Origin: Acidimicrobiales bacterium
GTDB lineage: Bacteria > Actinomycetota > Acidimicrobiia > Acidimicrobiales > SZUA-35
Direction of reading: 5' to 3'
NCBI GenBank assembly: GCA_020630195.1
Contig: JAHDBV010000050.1
Location: forward strand, 1-34,526
DNA length: 34,526 nt
This document shows, in pieces, positions 1 to 10,400 of this stretch. Made by a program: the position numbers and the translations under genes. A model generated the notes under the pieces. That model was not told the origin of the DNA. It saw nothing but the letters and a program-made list of their open reading frames with translations, and ran no database searches. How positions within the stretch are numbered: position 1 is the stretch's first letter; the number at the start of each line of letters is the position of its first letter.

Positions 1-1
1 C

Positions 2-2398
2 TTGCTCTCCTGGATGCAGGAGTTCGCCCCCGGCATCGACGGTGACCCCGCCGATCTCGCCGCCACCCTCACCGACCTCGGCCTCGTCGTGGAGTCGGTC
101 GCCGAGACCGGTCCCGAGTGGGACGGCATCATCGTCGCGAAGGTCCTCGACCTCGCACCGCACCCCGACGCCGACCGCATCCAGGTGGTGCAGGTCGACA
201 CCGGCGGCACCGCCGCCCTCGACGGCACCGAGCATCCGGCCGGTGAACCACTCCAGATCTGCTGCGGTGCGTTCAACATGTCGGTCGGCGACCTCGTGCC
301 GCTCGCCACGCTCGGCACGACCATGCCCAACGGCATGCAGATCGCCCAGCGCCCGATGCGGGGCCAGATGTCGAACGGCATGTTGTGCTCACCCGAGGAG
401 ATCGGTGCCGGCGCCGATTCCGATGGCATCTGGATCCTCGACCCGTCCCTGACCGTCGGGGCGACCCTCGCCGACGCCCTCGGTGCCACGTCCGACATCG
501 TGTTCGACATCGATGTCGAGGGGAACCGGCCCGATGCCCTGTCGGTCGCCGGTGTCGCCCGCGATCTCGCCGCCAAGCTCGGCGTGCCGTTCTCGTTCGG
601 TGCCTACACCGTGGACGAGTCCGGTACTCCGGCGTCGGAGCGCGCCTCGGTGACGATCGAGTCGAACGAGCTCTGCGCCCGCTTCGCCGCACGCGTGCTC
701 GACGGCATCACGATCGGGACCTCCCCGCGGTGGATGCAGGATCGTCTCACCGCCGCCGGGATGCGTCCGATCAGCTCGATCGTCGACATCTCGAACTACG
801 TGATGCTCGAACAGGGTGTGCCCAACCACACCTACGACCTGGCGCTCGTGCCCGACGGTGCGCTGTCGACCCGGATGGCCCGGGAGGGTGAACAGCTCAC
901 GACGCTCGATGGTCAGGACCGGGTGCTCATCCCCGCCGACGGTGTGATCACCAATGCCGCCGATGAGCCGATCGGTCTCGCCGGCGTGATGGGTGGTGCG
1001 TCCACCGAGATCTCCGACTCCACGACCTCGGTGGTGGTCGAGGCCGCCGTCTGGGATCGCATGACGATCGCCTGGACGTCGCGCCGGCTCGATCTGCGCT
1101 CCGAGGCCTCCACCCGCTTCGAGCGAGGTGCCGACCCCATGGCGGTGGAGCGGGCGCTCGACCGCTTCTGCCAGCTCGCCCAGGAGCTCTGCGGCGCCAG
1201 CGTGGCCCCCGGCACGATCGTGACCGAGGGCGGCCACGTCGCCAACGCACCCGTGGCGGTGCGGACCGAGCGGGTGAACCTCATCCTCAACCTGAGCCTG
1301 ACCACCGCCGAGTGGGTCGCGATCGTCGAGGCGATCGGGTTCGAGTGCTCGAACCCCACCGACACCGGTGCCGAGGTGTTGATCCCGTCGTGGCGTCCCG
1401 ACGCCACCGGCGAGATCGACGTGATCGAGGAGATCGGTCGACACCACGGCTATGCCGAGTCGGGCAAGCGGGTCCCCGTGCCGGAGCAGACCGGTGCCCT
1501 GTCGCCCCACCAGCTCGGCCGCCGCCGGATCCGGCGGGCCTTCATGGCCGCCGGTCTGTCCGAGGCCATGCCGATGGCGTTCCTCGCCCCCGGCGACCTC
1601 GCCGCCGCCGGCCTGCCCGACGACGGCATCGTGCTCTCGAATCCGCTCGTCGCCGAGGAGTCGGTGCTGCGGACCTCGATGCTGCCGGGCCTGCTCAAGT
1701 CGGTGGCCTACAACCAGTCGCACCGGGCGTCCGAGATCGCGCTGTTCGAGCTCGGTGCGGTCTACCTGCCGGGGGAGTGGAGCGAGGAGACGCCCCTCCC
1801 GGACCAGCCAGAACAGGTCTGTGCGATCGTGGCCGGAGCGGATGCGACGGAGGCCGTGCATCTGCTGCATCGCATCGCCGCCGACCTCGGCCTCGACACC
1901 CAGATCGTCAACGACGAGATCGCCGGCCTCCACCCGACCCGCGCCGCTTCCGTGGTGTTCCGTGGTCGTCCCATGGGCCAGGTCGGTGAGATCTCTCCGG
2001 CCGTGCTCGACGCCTATGGCGTGACGGGCCGGGTCGCCTGGCTCCAGCTCGACGTCGCGCCGATGCTCGCCGGTCTCGGTTCCGTGCCGAAGATGTCGCA
2101 GGTGTCGACCTATCCGTCGTCCGACTTCGACCTCGCCTTCGTCGTCCCGAACGACGTGCCGGTCAACGACGTCGTCCGGTCGCTCAAGCGGGCTGGCGGC
2201 AACCGGCTCCGGAGCGTCGATCTGTTCGACGTCTACCCGCCGAACCCCGCAGACCGTGCGGACGGCAAGCGGAGCCTGGCGTTCCGGCTCCGGTTCCAGG
2301 CGGACGATCGGACCCTCGACGACGAGGCGCTCGGCAAGCTGCGCGACGCCTGCATCGAGCTCGTGACGAAGCGCCACAAGGGCGAACTCCGGGGCTAG
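2..2398 (+). CDS. pheT: Phenylalanyl-tRNA synthetase beta subunit (5' end cut by window)
   Basis: Beta chain of the alpha2-beta2 class II synthetase that charges tRNA-Phe in the cytosol. The first visible codons read Leu-Leu-Ser-Trp, matching the usual N-terminus a few residues after the start Met, so the TTG at position 2 is an internal Leu and the true start lies just upstream of the window. Domains in order: OB-fold tRNA-binding domain (about residues 40-150, with PHPDADRIQV), B3/B4 domain with the editing region (about 210-370), B5 domain (about 415-485), the catalytic-like core (from GRHHGYAESG), and the C-terminal ferredoxin-fold anticodon-binding domain (about 705-798, starting YPSSDFDLAF). 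It ends with TAG, and 798 residues is normal for the family. pheS would be expected directly upstream. Only 31 bp separate it from the convergent regulator gene, with no convincing terminator hairpin there. Identification is secure. Confidence 0.96.
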   Translation: MLSWMQEFAPGIDGDPADLAATLTDLGLVVESVAETGPEWDGIIVAKVLDLAPHPDADRIQVVQVDTGGTAALDGTEHPAGEPLQICCGAFNMSVGDLVPLATLGTTMPNGMQIAQRPMRGQMSNGMLCSPEEIGAGADSDGIWILDPSLTVGATLADALGATSDIVFDIDVEGNRPDALSVAGVARDLAAKLGVPFSFGAYTVDESGTPASERASVTIESNELCARFAARVLDGITIGTSPRWMQDRLTAAGMRPISSIVDISNYVMLEQGVPNHTYDLALVPDGALSTRMAREGEQLTTLDGQDRVLIPADGVITNAADEPIGLAGVMGGASTEISDSTTSVVVEAAVWDRMTIAWTSRRLDLRSEASTRFERGADPMAVERALDRFCQLAQELCGASVAPGTIVTEGGHVANAPVAVRTERVNLILNLSLTTAEWVAIVEAIGFECSNPTDTGAEVLIPSWRPDATGEIDVIEEIGRHHGYAESGKRVPVPEQTGALSPHQLGRRRIRRAFMAAGLSEAMPMAFLAPGDLAAAGLPDDGIVLSNPLVAEESVLRTSMLPGLLKSVAYNQSHRASEIALFELGAVYLPGEWSEETPLPDQPEQVCAIVAGADATEAVHLLHRIAADLGLDTQIVNDEIAGLHPTRAASVVFRGRPMGQVGEISPAVLDAYGVTGRVAWLQLDVAPMLAGLGSVPKMSQVSTYPSSDFDLAFVVPNDVPVNDVVRSLKRAGGNRLRSVDLFDVYPPNPADRADGKRSLAFRLRFQADDRTLDDEALGKLRDACIELVTKRHKGELRG

Positions 2399-2429
2399 AG
2401 GGGAGTCGCGGACCGGGCCCCCGATTCGC

Positions 2430-5429
2430 TCAACCGATCGTCAGGCCGGTGCGCCGCACCACGGTCCGGGTGGCTTCGTCGGGCGTGAGTCCGAGTTCGC
2501 CGAGGGTCATGAGCAGCTGGTCGGCGGCGTGGCGGGCCGAGCCCGTGTCGCCCCGGGCGAGGGCCGCGGCGATCACGAGGCGATGCGCCTCCTCGGACAG
2601 CGGGTCGTCCCGGAGGACCCGCCGAGCCGTCGCGGCGGCGTCGCCCGCCGCACCGGCGGAGAGCTCGAGCCTGGCGAGCGACAGCGCCGCCCGGCGCAGC
2701 GTCGCCCGGACATCCGCGAGCATCGGCGCCGCCGCCGGAACGTCGTCGAGGGCGGGGAGCGGCTCGGCGTGCCAGCGTCCGATGGCCGACCGGTAGGCGG
2801 CACGTGCCGCCACGTGGTCCCGTCGCTCCATCGCCACATCGCCCCGCTCGATGTCGGCCAGGCACTCCCACAGGTCGATCCGGAGGCTGTCGCTGCGATG
2901 GAGACCGAGCCGCCCGGAGCGCTCCCGCAGGTGGAACGTCGGCTCGCCCTTGGCCCGATCGGGTTCGAGGTCGTCGCGCAGATGGGTGAGGGTGATCGCG
3001 AGGTTCGACTTCGCCCGTGCGGGGTCGAGCTCGGGCCACATGAGGTCGCCGATGCGTTCCCGGGACACCTCGGCATGCAGCACGAGGAGACCGAGGAGCT
3101 GGCGGACACGGGTCCGCGGCGTGTGCTGGGCACCGTCACCGCGGCGTAGCGAGCACTCTCCGAAGGCCTGCACCTCCACCGTCGGGGTCGGGGTCGGCAG
3201 GACGCCCCGGAATCGATCGGCCACACCGCCGGGCTCGGCGTCGGCCTGTCGGGCGAGCTCGTCGAACGCCCGGGCGTCGGTGAGCGCGGCGAGCCGCGTC
3301 ATGAGTTCGACGGCGAGATCGGCGTCGAGGTGGTGGAGGCGCGCGGCCAGTTCGACCGACCAGACGAGCGGGAGAGCCGACAGGGTGCGGTCGGCGCCGG
3401 GGTATCGCCCGAGTCCGGTGTCGTGCCCCGCCCGCAGATCGAGCAGGAGCTCGGCCAGATCGAGCCGCCACCGCTGCTGCACCCCGATCGGCCCGGCATG
3501 GAGTCGTCCGGCCAGGTCCGGGCAGAGCACGCGGGTGTGGGCGATGAACCGCCGGGCTTCGCCACCCACCATCGGATCGTCGAGATCGAGTCGCTCGAGG
3601 GCCGCGCCCAGGTGAGCGGCCGCGGCGGTCTCCTCGCCCGACGCCAGGAGGGCGGTGGCCTCGACATAGGCGAGGAACGTCTGCTCCCGGGAGCGATCCC
3701 AGCACAGGGACCGCACCCGATCGACGTCGGGAACGAGGCCGAGGTGCACGTCGTACATGGCCGACTTGACCGCGATCGGGTAGTCGTCACGGAGGTTGTC
3801 CGTGGTCGTGTAGCGCAAGGCCTCCCACACCTCGACCGCTTCGGCCGGCTCACCCGCCTGCATCAGGGTGTAGGCGAGCACCATCCGATTCCGGTCGGTG
3901 GGGTTGAGCGCCACGAGCGCCCGGCTCGCCGAGACGGCCTGATCGGCATCGCCGTGGAGCATGCTGCACGTGCCCTCGTAGCGGAGCCAGATCTCCTGGA
4001 AGCCCATCGGGAGGCGGGAGGCGTCTCCCTGCCCGAGGACTCGGCTCGCCTGTTCGAAGTCGCCCGACATCTCGGCCATGGCGGCCTCGGCCATCACGAG
4101 CATGCCGGCCACCTCGTCGTAGCCGGCCTCGATCAGGCCCGGACCCGACAGGATCGCTTCCGCCATGACGGCGTCGTCGTTGGCGAGCCAGCCGCACGTA
4201 CCGAGCTCGCTCGCGAGCACGACCAGGGCCTCGTGGTCCTCGTCGGCGGCCGCGAGACGGAAGGCACGATGGATCTCCTCGAGCCCGGCGTCCCCGCCGC
4301 GGCCCAGTCGGGCGGCGAGCCCGGTCAGCAACAGCATCTCCGCGCTGTCGGGCGGGGCCGTGTCGAACCACGCCGCCCACTGCCTCACCGCCGACTCGGT
4401 GAGTTCGGTGTCGCTGCGGCGGACGGCGTCGGTGATGAAGCGGCGCCCGAGCGGCCAGGGGAGATGCCGCGCCGCCACCCGGAGTGCGTCGTCGTGGCGG
4501 CCGTCGTCGGCCAGCAGCGGGGCGACGACCTCGGCGACCTCCGTTCGCATCTCGGCGGTGGTGTCGGGTGCGAGCGCGTCGTCCCAGAGGTCGTGTGGCC
4601 GGAGTCCGCCGCCGACGGTGCGCCCGACGAGTGGGGTGTGGGCGGCGAAGTGGTCGAGGTCGATCGTCGGGGCGAGCGCGGCGGCCGCCACCGGGGTGAC
4701 CTCGCCCATCATCGAGCCCGCCACGAGGAGCCGGCGGGCCTCCCGGCCGAGTCCGCCGGCGACGTCTTCGAGCAGCAGCTCGCTCGGCGCACTCGAACCG
4801 CTGACGAGGGCCAGCCGCACCGCTGCGGGCCATCCGTCGAGGCCGATGACGGCGCCGGGCACACCGTCGTGTCGTGATGTGAGCTCGCGGACCTCGTCGT
4901 CGTCGAAGCGCAGATCGTCGCCGTCGACGCTCACGAGTTGGTCGGCGGCTCGGAGGCGCGACGTGGCGAGCGTCGGCAGCGTCCGACCGGCGAGCAGCAG
5001 CGAACCCTGCGTCGGCAGGTCGGCGAGCAGGCCCATCAGGAACCTTCCGACGATGGGTTCGTCGCCCAGGCGGTGGACGTCGTCCAGCACGATGCACACG
5101 AGATTCGGCGCCAGCCCGATCACGGCGTGGACGACGTGTTCGACCAGCTCGTCGTCCGCTGATTGCTGCGAGACGGGGTCGGCGCCGAGCACCTTCAGGA
5201 TCTCGTTGGCGAGGGCGAGCGGGCGGCGGTGGACCTCGCGGCACGAGACCACGACGTCGAGCCCCGTGGGGTCCTCGGCATTGTCGGCCCGTGCCTGGGC
5301 CAGCGCGGTGGTCTTGCCGAAGCCCGCGGGTGCGGTCACCGTGATCAGACGTCGGCGCCAGCGTTCGGCGAGCAGGTCGATGAGGCGGTCTCGTCGCAGC
5401 TCGCCGGCGACGGTGTGTTGCATGGCCAT
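2430..5429 (-). CDS. MalT-type NTPase regulator with C-terminal winged helix and BTAD domain
   Basis: A 999-residue putative transcription regulator. The N-terminus is a STAND/MalT-like NTPase with Walker A APAGFGKTT (Lys39) and Walker B CIVLDDVH. A long alpha-helical, TPR-like middle follows. About the last 250 residues read as a SARP-type module: an OmpR-like winged helix (from VEVQAFGECSLRR, with RVRQLLGLLVLH) and then a bacterial transcriptional activation domain (BTAD). The order is reversed relative to AfsR/SARP proteins, which carry the DNA-binding part N-terminally. The frame stays open 57 codons upstream, but I place the start at the ATG at 5429 because the conserved domain begins just after it and GGAG lies 10-12 nt upstream. 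It is transcribed divergently from the M3 peptidase across 211 bp containing two palindromes, so it may control itself or that gene (inference). The regulated pathway cannot be read from the sequence. Confidence 0.85.
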   Translation of the reverse strand: MAMQHTVAGELRRDRLIDLLAERWRRRLITVTAPAGFGKTTALAQARADNAEDPTGLDVVVSCREVHRRPLALANEILKVLGADPVSQQSADDELVEHVVHAVIGLAPNLVCIVLDDVHRLGDEPIVGRFLMGLLADLPTQGSLLLAGRTLPTLATSRLRAADQLVSVDGDDLRFDDDEVRELTSRHDGVPGAVIGLDGWPAAVRLALVSGSSAPSELLLEDVAGGLGREARRLLVAGSMMGEVTPVAAAALAPTIDLDHFAAHTPLVGRTVGGGLRPHDLWDDALAPDTTAEMRTEVAEVVAPLLADDGRHDDALRVAARHLPWPLGRRFITDAVRRSDTELTESAVRQWAAWFDTAPPDSAEMLLLTGLAARLGRGGDAGLEEIHRAFRLAAADEDHEALVVLASELGTCGWLANDDAVMAEAILSGPGLIEAGYDEVAGMLVMAEAAMAEMSGDFEQASRVLGQGDASRLPMGFQEIWLRYEGTCSMLHGDADQAVSASRALVALNPTDRNRMVLAYTLMQAGEPAEAVEVWEALRYTTTDNLRDDYPIAVKSAMYDVHLGLVPDVDRVRSLCWDRSREQTFLAYVEATALLASGEETAAAAHLGAALERLDLDDPMVGGEARRFIAHTRVLCPDLAGRLHAGPIGVQQRWRLDLAELLLDLRAGHDTGLGRYPGADRTLSALPLVWSVELAARLHHLDADLAVELMTRLAALTDARAFDELARQADAEPGGVADRFRGVLPTPTPTVEVQAFGECSLRRGDGAQHTPRTRVRQLLGLLVLHAEVSRERIGDLMWPELDPARAKSNLAITLTHLRDDLEPDRAKGEPTFHLRERSGRLGLHRSDSLRIDLWECLADIERGDVAMERRDHVAARAAYRSAIGRWHAEPLPALDDVPAAAPMLADVRATLRRAALSLARLELSAGAAGDAAATARRVLRDDPLSEEAHRLVIAAALARGDTGSARHAADQLLMTLGELGLTPDEATRTVVRRTGLTIG

Positions 5430-5472
5430 CGTGGGTGGTCTCCAGATCTCGCCGGGAACGTACCAAACGGGT

Positions 5473-5491
5473 TCGGCCCGGATCGGGCCGA
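5473..5491. promoter_or_regulatory. Palindrome in divergent intergenic region (TCGGCCCG-GAT-CGGGCCGA)
   Basis: A perfect 8-bp inverted repeat with a 3-bp spacer, 44 bp upstream of the regulator's ATG. It could be an operator for either divergent gene or an RNA hairpin in the regulator's leader. G/C-rich palindromes arise easily in this base composition, so the call is tentative. Confidence 0.35.
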
Positions 5492-5588
5492 CCGGTGCGT
5501 CCCCGTACCCACTCCGGAGGGATTCCGACCACACGGTGCGGGGCCGTCGGCGCCTCGATCGGCCCCCGGATCCAGCCGGAATCCGACA

Positions 5589-5605
5589 CGTTCGTGCCAC
5601 GAACG
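5589..5605. promoter_or_regulatory. 17-bp perfect palindrome CGTTCGTGCCACGAACG
   Basis: Two 8-bp arms around a single C, centred 44 bp upstream of the GTG of the oligoendopeptidase gene. This shape is typical of a dimeric regulator operator. It is not a LexA box, because the GTTC and GAAC half-sites are in the opposite order. The binding protein is unknown. Confidence 0.45.
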
Positions 5606-5640
5606 CTCACGTCGGCCCCGCTCGGTGCGATCATGGAAGG

Positions 5641-7473
5641 GTGACCGACACCGCCCCCGCGACCGACACCACCCCCGATCCCGACGATCTCGCCGCCAAT
5701 GGCGTCGTCTGGGACCTCGAACCGCTGCTCGCCGGCGCCGCCTCCGTCGACGATCTCCTGGCCGAGGCCGACGCGATCGCCACGGAGCTCGAGGCCGAGC
5801 GTGACACGCTCGCCGCAGCCGATGCCGCCGGTTGGGCGTCGGTGATGCGCCGGATCGAACGACTCCAGGAGCTCATCAGTCGGGCCGGCCATCACGCCAT
5901 GCTCAGCTTCAGCGAGAACACCATGGATCCGGCCGCCGGTGCGGCGATGGCCGGCATGCAGGAGACCTCCGCCCAGCTGGGCGCCCGCATCCTGTTCATC
6001 GACCTCGTGTGGGCCGGCCTCGACGACGACGTGGCCGAGGCACACCTCGCCTCGGGCGAGCTCGACTTCTGCGCACACCATCTTGCCAACCAGCGCCGTT
6101 ACCGCTCGCATCTGCTGTCCGAGCCCGAGGAGCGGGTGCTCACCGAGACCTCCATCTCGGGCGCCGCCGCGTGGTCTCGGCTGTTCGACGAGCTCCAGTC
6201 GGCCATCGAGGTCGAGCTGCCCGATCCCGACGGGGGTACCCAGACCGTCGGGCTCGAGGCCGGGTTGTCCCAGCTCCAGCATCCCGACGCCGAGGTGCGT
6301 GCCGCCGCTGCGGCCGCGGTCACGAAGGGTCTCGAACCGGGCCTGCGGACCCGGGCCTATGTCTTCAACACACTCCTGCTCGACAAGTCGGTGAGCGATC
6401 GGCTCCGCGACTACCCGTCGTGGGTGTCGTCGATGAACCTCTCCAACGAGGCCTCCGACGAGTCGGTCCAGGCGCTCGTCGACGCCGTCGTCGGCCGCTA
6501 CGACATCCCGCAGCGCTGGTACCGGCTCAAGGCCGACATCCTGGGCGTCGACCGCCTGAACGACTACGACCGGATGGCGTCGGTCGCCGACTCCGAGTCG
6601 AGCATCGGTTGGGCCGAGGGCACCGCCGTCGTGCGCGACGCCTACGCCTCGTTCTCCGACGAGCTCGCCACCGTCGTCGGCCGCTTCATCGACGAGGGAT
6701 GGATCCACGCCCCGGTGACGCCCGGCAAGCGGCCGGGTGCGTTCTGTGCCTACGCCGTGCCCTCACATCACCCCTATGTGCTCCTGAACTGGACGGGTCG
6801 AACCCGTGACGTCGCCACGCTCGCCCATGAGCTCGGCCACGGCGTGCACGGCTACCTCGCCCGTGAGCAGGGCATCTTCCACCAGTCGACCCCGCTGACC
6901 CTGGCCGAGACCGCATCGGTGTTCGGGGAGACGGTCACCAACAACCGGCTGCTGTCGATGCTCGAGGACCCGAACGAGCGCTTCGCGCTGCTCGCCTCGA
7001 CCCTCGAGGACTCGATCGCGACGGTGTTCCGTCAGGTCGCCATGAACCGCTTCGAGGACGCCGTCCACGGCGCCCGCCGCAGCGAGGGTGAGCTCAGCGT
7101 GGAGCGGTTCGGCGACCTCTGGTCCGACACCCAGACCGCCATGCTCGGCGACGCGGTGGAGGTCTCCGAGGGCTACAAGACCTGGTGGAGCTACATCCCG
7201 CACTTCATCCACACACCCGGCTACGTGTACGCCTACGCCTACGGCCAGCTGCTCGCGCTGTCGGTGTATGCCCGATACCAGTCCGAGGGTGACGCTTTCG
7301 TGCCGGCCTACCTCGAACTCCTCCGTGCCGGCGGCAGCCGTTCGCCGGAGGAACTCGGCCGGATCGTCGACTGTGATCTCGCCGATCCCGGGTTCTGGGA
7401 CGCCGGCCTCCGCATCGTCGAGGGCCAGCTCGACGCGGCCGAAGCGGCCGCCCGTGCCGCTGGCCGGCTCTGA
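5641..7473 (+). CDS. M3-family oligoendopeptidase (PepF-like)
   Basis: Cytosolic zinc metallopeptidase of family M3 that would cleave oligopeptides. The zinc-binding HELGH is at residues 396-400 and the third ligand Glu in TLAETASVFGE is Glu423. The C-terminal half carries the conserved SYIPHFIHTPGYVYAYAYG region. At 610 residues it matches PepF/oligoendopeptidase F length. No signal peptide is seen. I use the GTG at 5641: homology begins shortly after it (VVWDLEPL). The purine-rich GGAAGG directly abuts the GTG, too close for a Shine-Dalgarno. A GATCAT six bases upstream is a weak -10, so the mRNA may be leaderless. The frame is open far upstream, but that part is antisense to the regulator gene and is not credible coding. 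It converges on putA with a shared inverted repeat at the junction. Confidence 0.92.
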   Translation: MTDTAPATDTTPDPDDLAANGVVWDLEPLLAGAASVDDLLAEADAIATELEAERDTLAAADAAGWASVMRRIERLQELISRAGHHAMLSFSENTMDPAAGAAMAGMQETSAQLGARILFIDLVWAGLDDDVAEAHLASGELDFCAHHLANQRRYRSHLLSEPEERVLTETSISGAAAWSRLFDELQSAIEVELPDPDGGTQTVGLEAGLSQLQHPDAEVRAAAAAAVTKGLEPGLRTRAYVFNTLLLDKSVSDRLRDYPSWVSSMNLSNEASDESVQALVDAVVGRYDIPQRWYRLKADILGVDRLNDYDRMASVADSESSIGWAEGTAVVRDAYASFSDELATVVGRFIDEGWIHAPVTPGKRPGAFCAYAVPSHHPYVLLNWTGRTRDVATLAHELGHGVHGYLAREQGIFHQSTPLTLAETASVFGETVTNNRLLSMLEDPNERFALLASTLEDSIATVFRQVAMNRFEDAVHGARRSEGELSVERFGDLWSDTQTAMLGDAVEVSEGYKTWWSYIPHFIHTPGYVYAYAYGQLLALSVYARYQSEGDAFVPAYLELLRAGGSRSPEELGRIVDCDLADPGFWDAGLRIVEGQLDAAEAAARAAGRL

Positions 7474-7486
7474 GCCGGACCCGGGA

Positions 7487-10400
7487 CTAGGCAACCTGCC
7501 CGCGCGAGCGGGGCAGGTTGCCGAACCGGTGCAGCGTCCGGCTGACGGACTGCTCGCGGACGAGATCGAGCCCGGTGCGGAGCGGGTCGGCCACGACCGG
7601 ATGGTCGGCCACGTGCAGATGTCGGTGGTGCGCGGCGAGTCGGAGCTCGGGGCCCGCCCCGGTGCCGATGATCCGGATCCGGTCGATGTCGAGCGTGTCC
7701 AGGCGATCGATCAGCTCGGTCTCCGACTCGTCCACGGCGACACTCTCGACGATCTCGACGTCGAGCGCGGTCGCCGCGGCCCGGAACCAGGCGACCGCAT
7801 TCGGGTCGGCGTTCGCTCCGAGGCGGAGCAGGACGCGCCGGAGCGGCCGGTAGCGGAACACGTTCGACTCACCTCGGAGCCCGGCCGGATCGAGACCGGC
7901 GTCCGCGAAGCCGGCCCACGTCGAGGGTGTCGGATCCATGGCCCCGGGATCGGCCGCCGGCCGCCAGGTGCCGAGCTGCGCGGCGTAGTTCGGCCCACCG
8001 GCCTTCGCGCCCGGACCCACCGACGAGCCCTTCCACCCGCCGAACGGCTGGCGCTGCACGATGGCGCCGGTGATCGCCCGGTTGACGTAGGCGTTGCCGA
8101 CCTCGACCCGATCGACCCAACGGTCGATCTCGTCGGGGTCGAGCGAGTGGATGCCCCCGGTGAGTCCGGTGCTGCCGGCGTTCTGGATGTCGATCGCCTG
8201 GTCGAGGTCGTCGGCCCGGACGAGGCCGAGCACGGGTCCGAAGCACTCGGTGTGGCGGAACCAGCTGTCGGGGCCGACCCCGACGAGCACACCCGGGCGC
8301 CACAGGTCGTCGGTCAGTCGCTCGGGCTCGATCAGCCATGACGCACCCGGTTCGAGTTCGGTCAGCGCCCGGCGGAGCCGGTCGTTGGTGCCGCCGACGA
8401 GCGGTGTGACACGCACCCCCGGGGTGGTCGCCGAGCCGGGAACGAGCCCCTGCACGGCGTCGACGAGCTGACGCCGAACACGAGGGTTGTCGAACACGCC
8501 GCCCACACCGATGGCGAGGCTCGCCGCCGAGCACTTCTGGCCGCTGTGCCCGAACGCGGAGGCCACGAGATCGGTCACGGCGAGATCGATGTCGGCGTGT
8601 GGTGTGATCACGAGTGCGTTCTTGCCGGATGTCTCGGCGAAGAGGCGGAGGTCGGGGCGCCACGATCGGAACATCGACGCGGTCTCCGACGAACCGGTGA
8701 GGATCACCGCATCGGCGAGCTCCACGAGCGCTCTCGATTCCGTGCCGTCGGGGATCGGCCGGAAGGCCACGAGGTCGTCGGGTACACCCGCGGCGCGGAT
8801 CGCCTCGACCACGATGGCCGCGCACGCCCGGACCTCCGGGGCCGGCTTGAACACGACCGCGTTGCCCGCCGCGAGGGCCGCGAGCACCCCGCCCGCCGGG
8901 ATGGCGACGGGGAAGTTCCACGGTGGGACCACCGACACGACGCCGAACGGTTCGAAGCTCGCCACCGGCGAGACCAGCTCGGTCGCCCGGTCGCCGTAGT
9001 ACCGGGCGAAGTCGATCGCCTCGGCGATCTCGCCGTCGGCCTGTTCCGGGATCTTGTGGGCCTCGGCGGCCATCGTCGCGAAGAGACGGTCCCGCCGGCG
9101 GGCCAGTTCATCGCCGACTCGTCGCACGATCACCGCCCGTTCGTCGGCCGGCCGGGCCCACCAGTGCCGCTGGGCCGTCCGGAGCGTGGCGAACAATGCC
9201 TCGACGTCGACGGGGTCGGCGATGGGTGTGGGCTCCGCGGGCGTCGAGCGGATGTGGTCGAGATAGGCGCGGTTCGATCGCAGGGCCGGATCCGTCAGCG
9301 GTTCGTTCCGGAAGCCGTCGGGTCGGTCGGTCGCCGGCTCGTCGACGAGGCGGTTCTGGGTGCGGCGGGGCCCCAGGGCGGGTCGGTGGCGGTCGCGGAC
9401 CGACGCTCGGAACCGGTCCGCCTCGAGCTCGAAGGTGGGCGAGTCGGGAGTCAGGTCGAGGAGGGAGCGAAGGAAGTTGTCCGGAGCGGCGTTCTCGTCG
9501 AGTCGGCGGAAGAGGTAGGCGATGGCGACGTCGAAGTCCTCGCTGCGCACCGCCGGCGTGTAGAGGAGTGGGTCGGTCCGCTCGGCCAGCTCCCCGCTGG
9601 CGGCGGCCACTTCGGCCTCGGCCATCCCCTGCAACATCTCGAACTGGATCCGATCGAGCACACCTCGTCGGTGGGCCAGTTCGAGGACCCAGGCGACATG
9701 GAACAGGTTGTGGCTCGCCACGCCGAGTCGGAGTCCACCGAGCCGCTCGGGGTGGAGGATGGCGTCGAGACATCGCACGTAGTTCGCATCGGTCTCGGCC
9801 TTGGTGTCGTAGGTCGGCGGCTCCCAGTCGTGGAGCTCGGCCTCGACGAGCTCCATGGCCTGGTTGGCGCCCTTGACGAGGCGGACCTTGATCGGCGCAC
9901 CGCCGCCGTCCACCCGGTCGGCCGCCCACGCCGCGAGGTCGGTCAGGACACCGAGTGCGTCGGGGAGGTAGGCCTGCACCACGATCCCGGCGGTGATGCC
10001 GAGTCGGTCGGGGTGGTCGAGCACCCGGCGGAACGCCTCGAGGGTGAGATGGAGGTCGTGGTACTCCTCCATGTCGACGTTGACGAACGTCGACGGCGTG
10101 GCCCGGGCACCACGGTCGACGATCTCGGCGAGCGCCTCGGTCACCCGGTCGAGAGAGCCGTCGGGGTCCCATCGGTCGAGTTGCGCCACGACCGCCGACG
10201 GTTTGGTCGAGACGTAGTCCACGGCCGGATCGTCGACGAGCTCGAGGAGCCGCTCCCGGCGGCGGCCCGCCTCTGCGTCGCCGAGCACCGCCTCGCCGAG
10301 CAGGTTGACGTTGCTGGCCCAGCCGTCCCCGCGTTGTCGGTCGAGGTCCCGATGGAGGCGTTCGGGTTCGGCCGGAGCCACGAGGTGGCCCACGATCGAC

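Noticed and set aside
939-956. Second CRP-like site (TGTGATCACC) in pheT
   Set aside because: The half-sites overlap with no N6 spacer and the site is deep inside a gene.
389-2377. Long open frame antisense to pheT
   Set aside because: High-GC antisense shadow. pheT is clearly coding on the + strand and the antisense protein is His/Gly/Arg-rich without domains.
5589-5605. LexA (SOS) box
   Set aside because: Actinobacterial boxes read GAAC-N4-GTTC. Here the half-sites are reversed and spaced by seven bases.
4165-5640. Upstream continuation of the oligoendopeptidase frame
   Set aside because: Antisense to the BTAD regulator, with no homology and shadow composition.
3850-6708. 952-codon minus-strand open frame crossing the regulator and peptidase genes
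   Set aside because: It overlaps two well-supported genes in another frame and shows no domain.
6790-6812. GGTCGAACC-like tRNA T-arm
   Set aside because: It lies inside the M3 peptidase gene, with no acceptor or anticodon arm around it.
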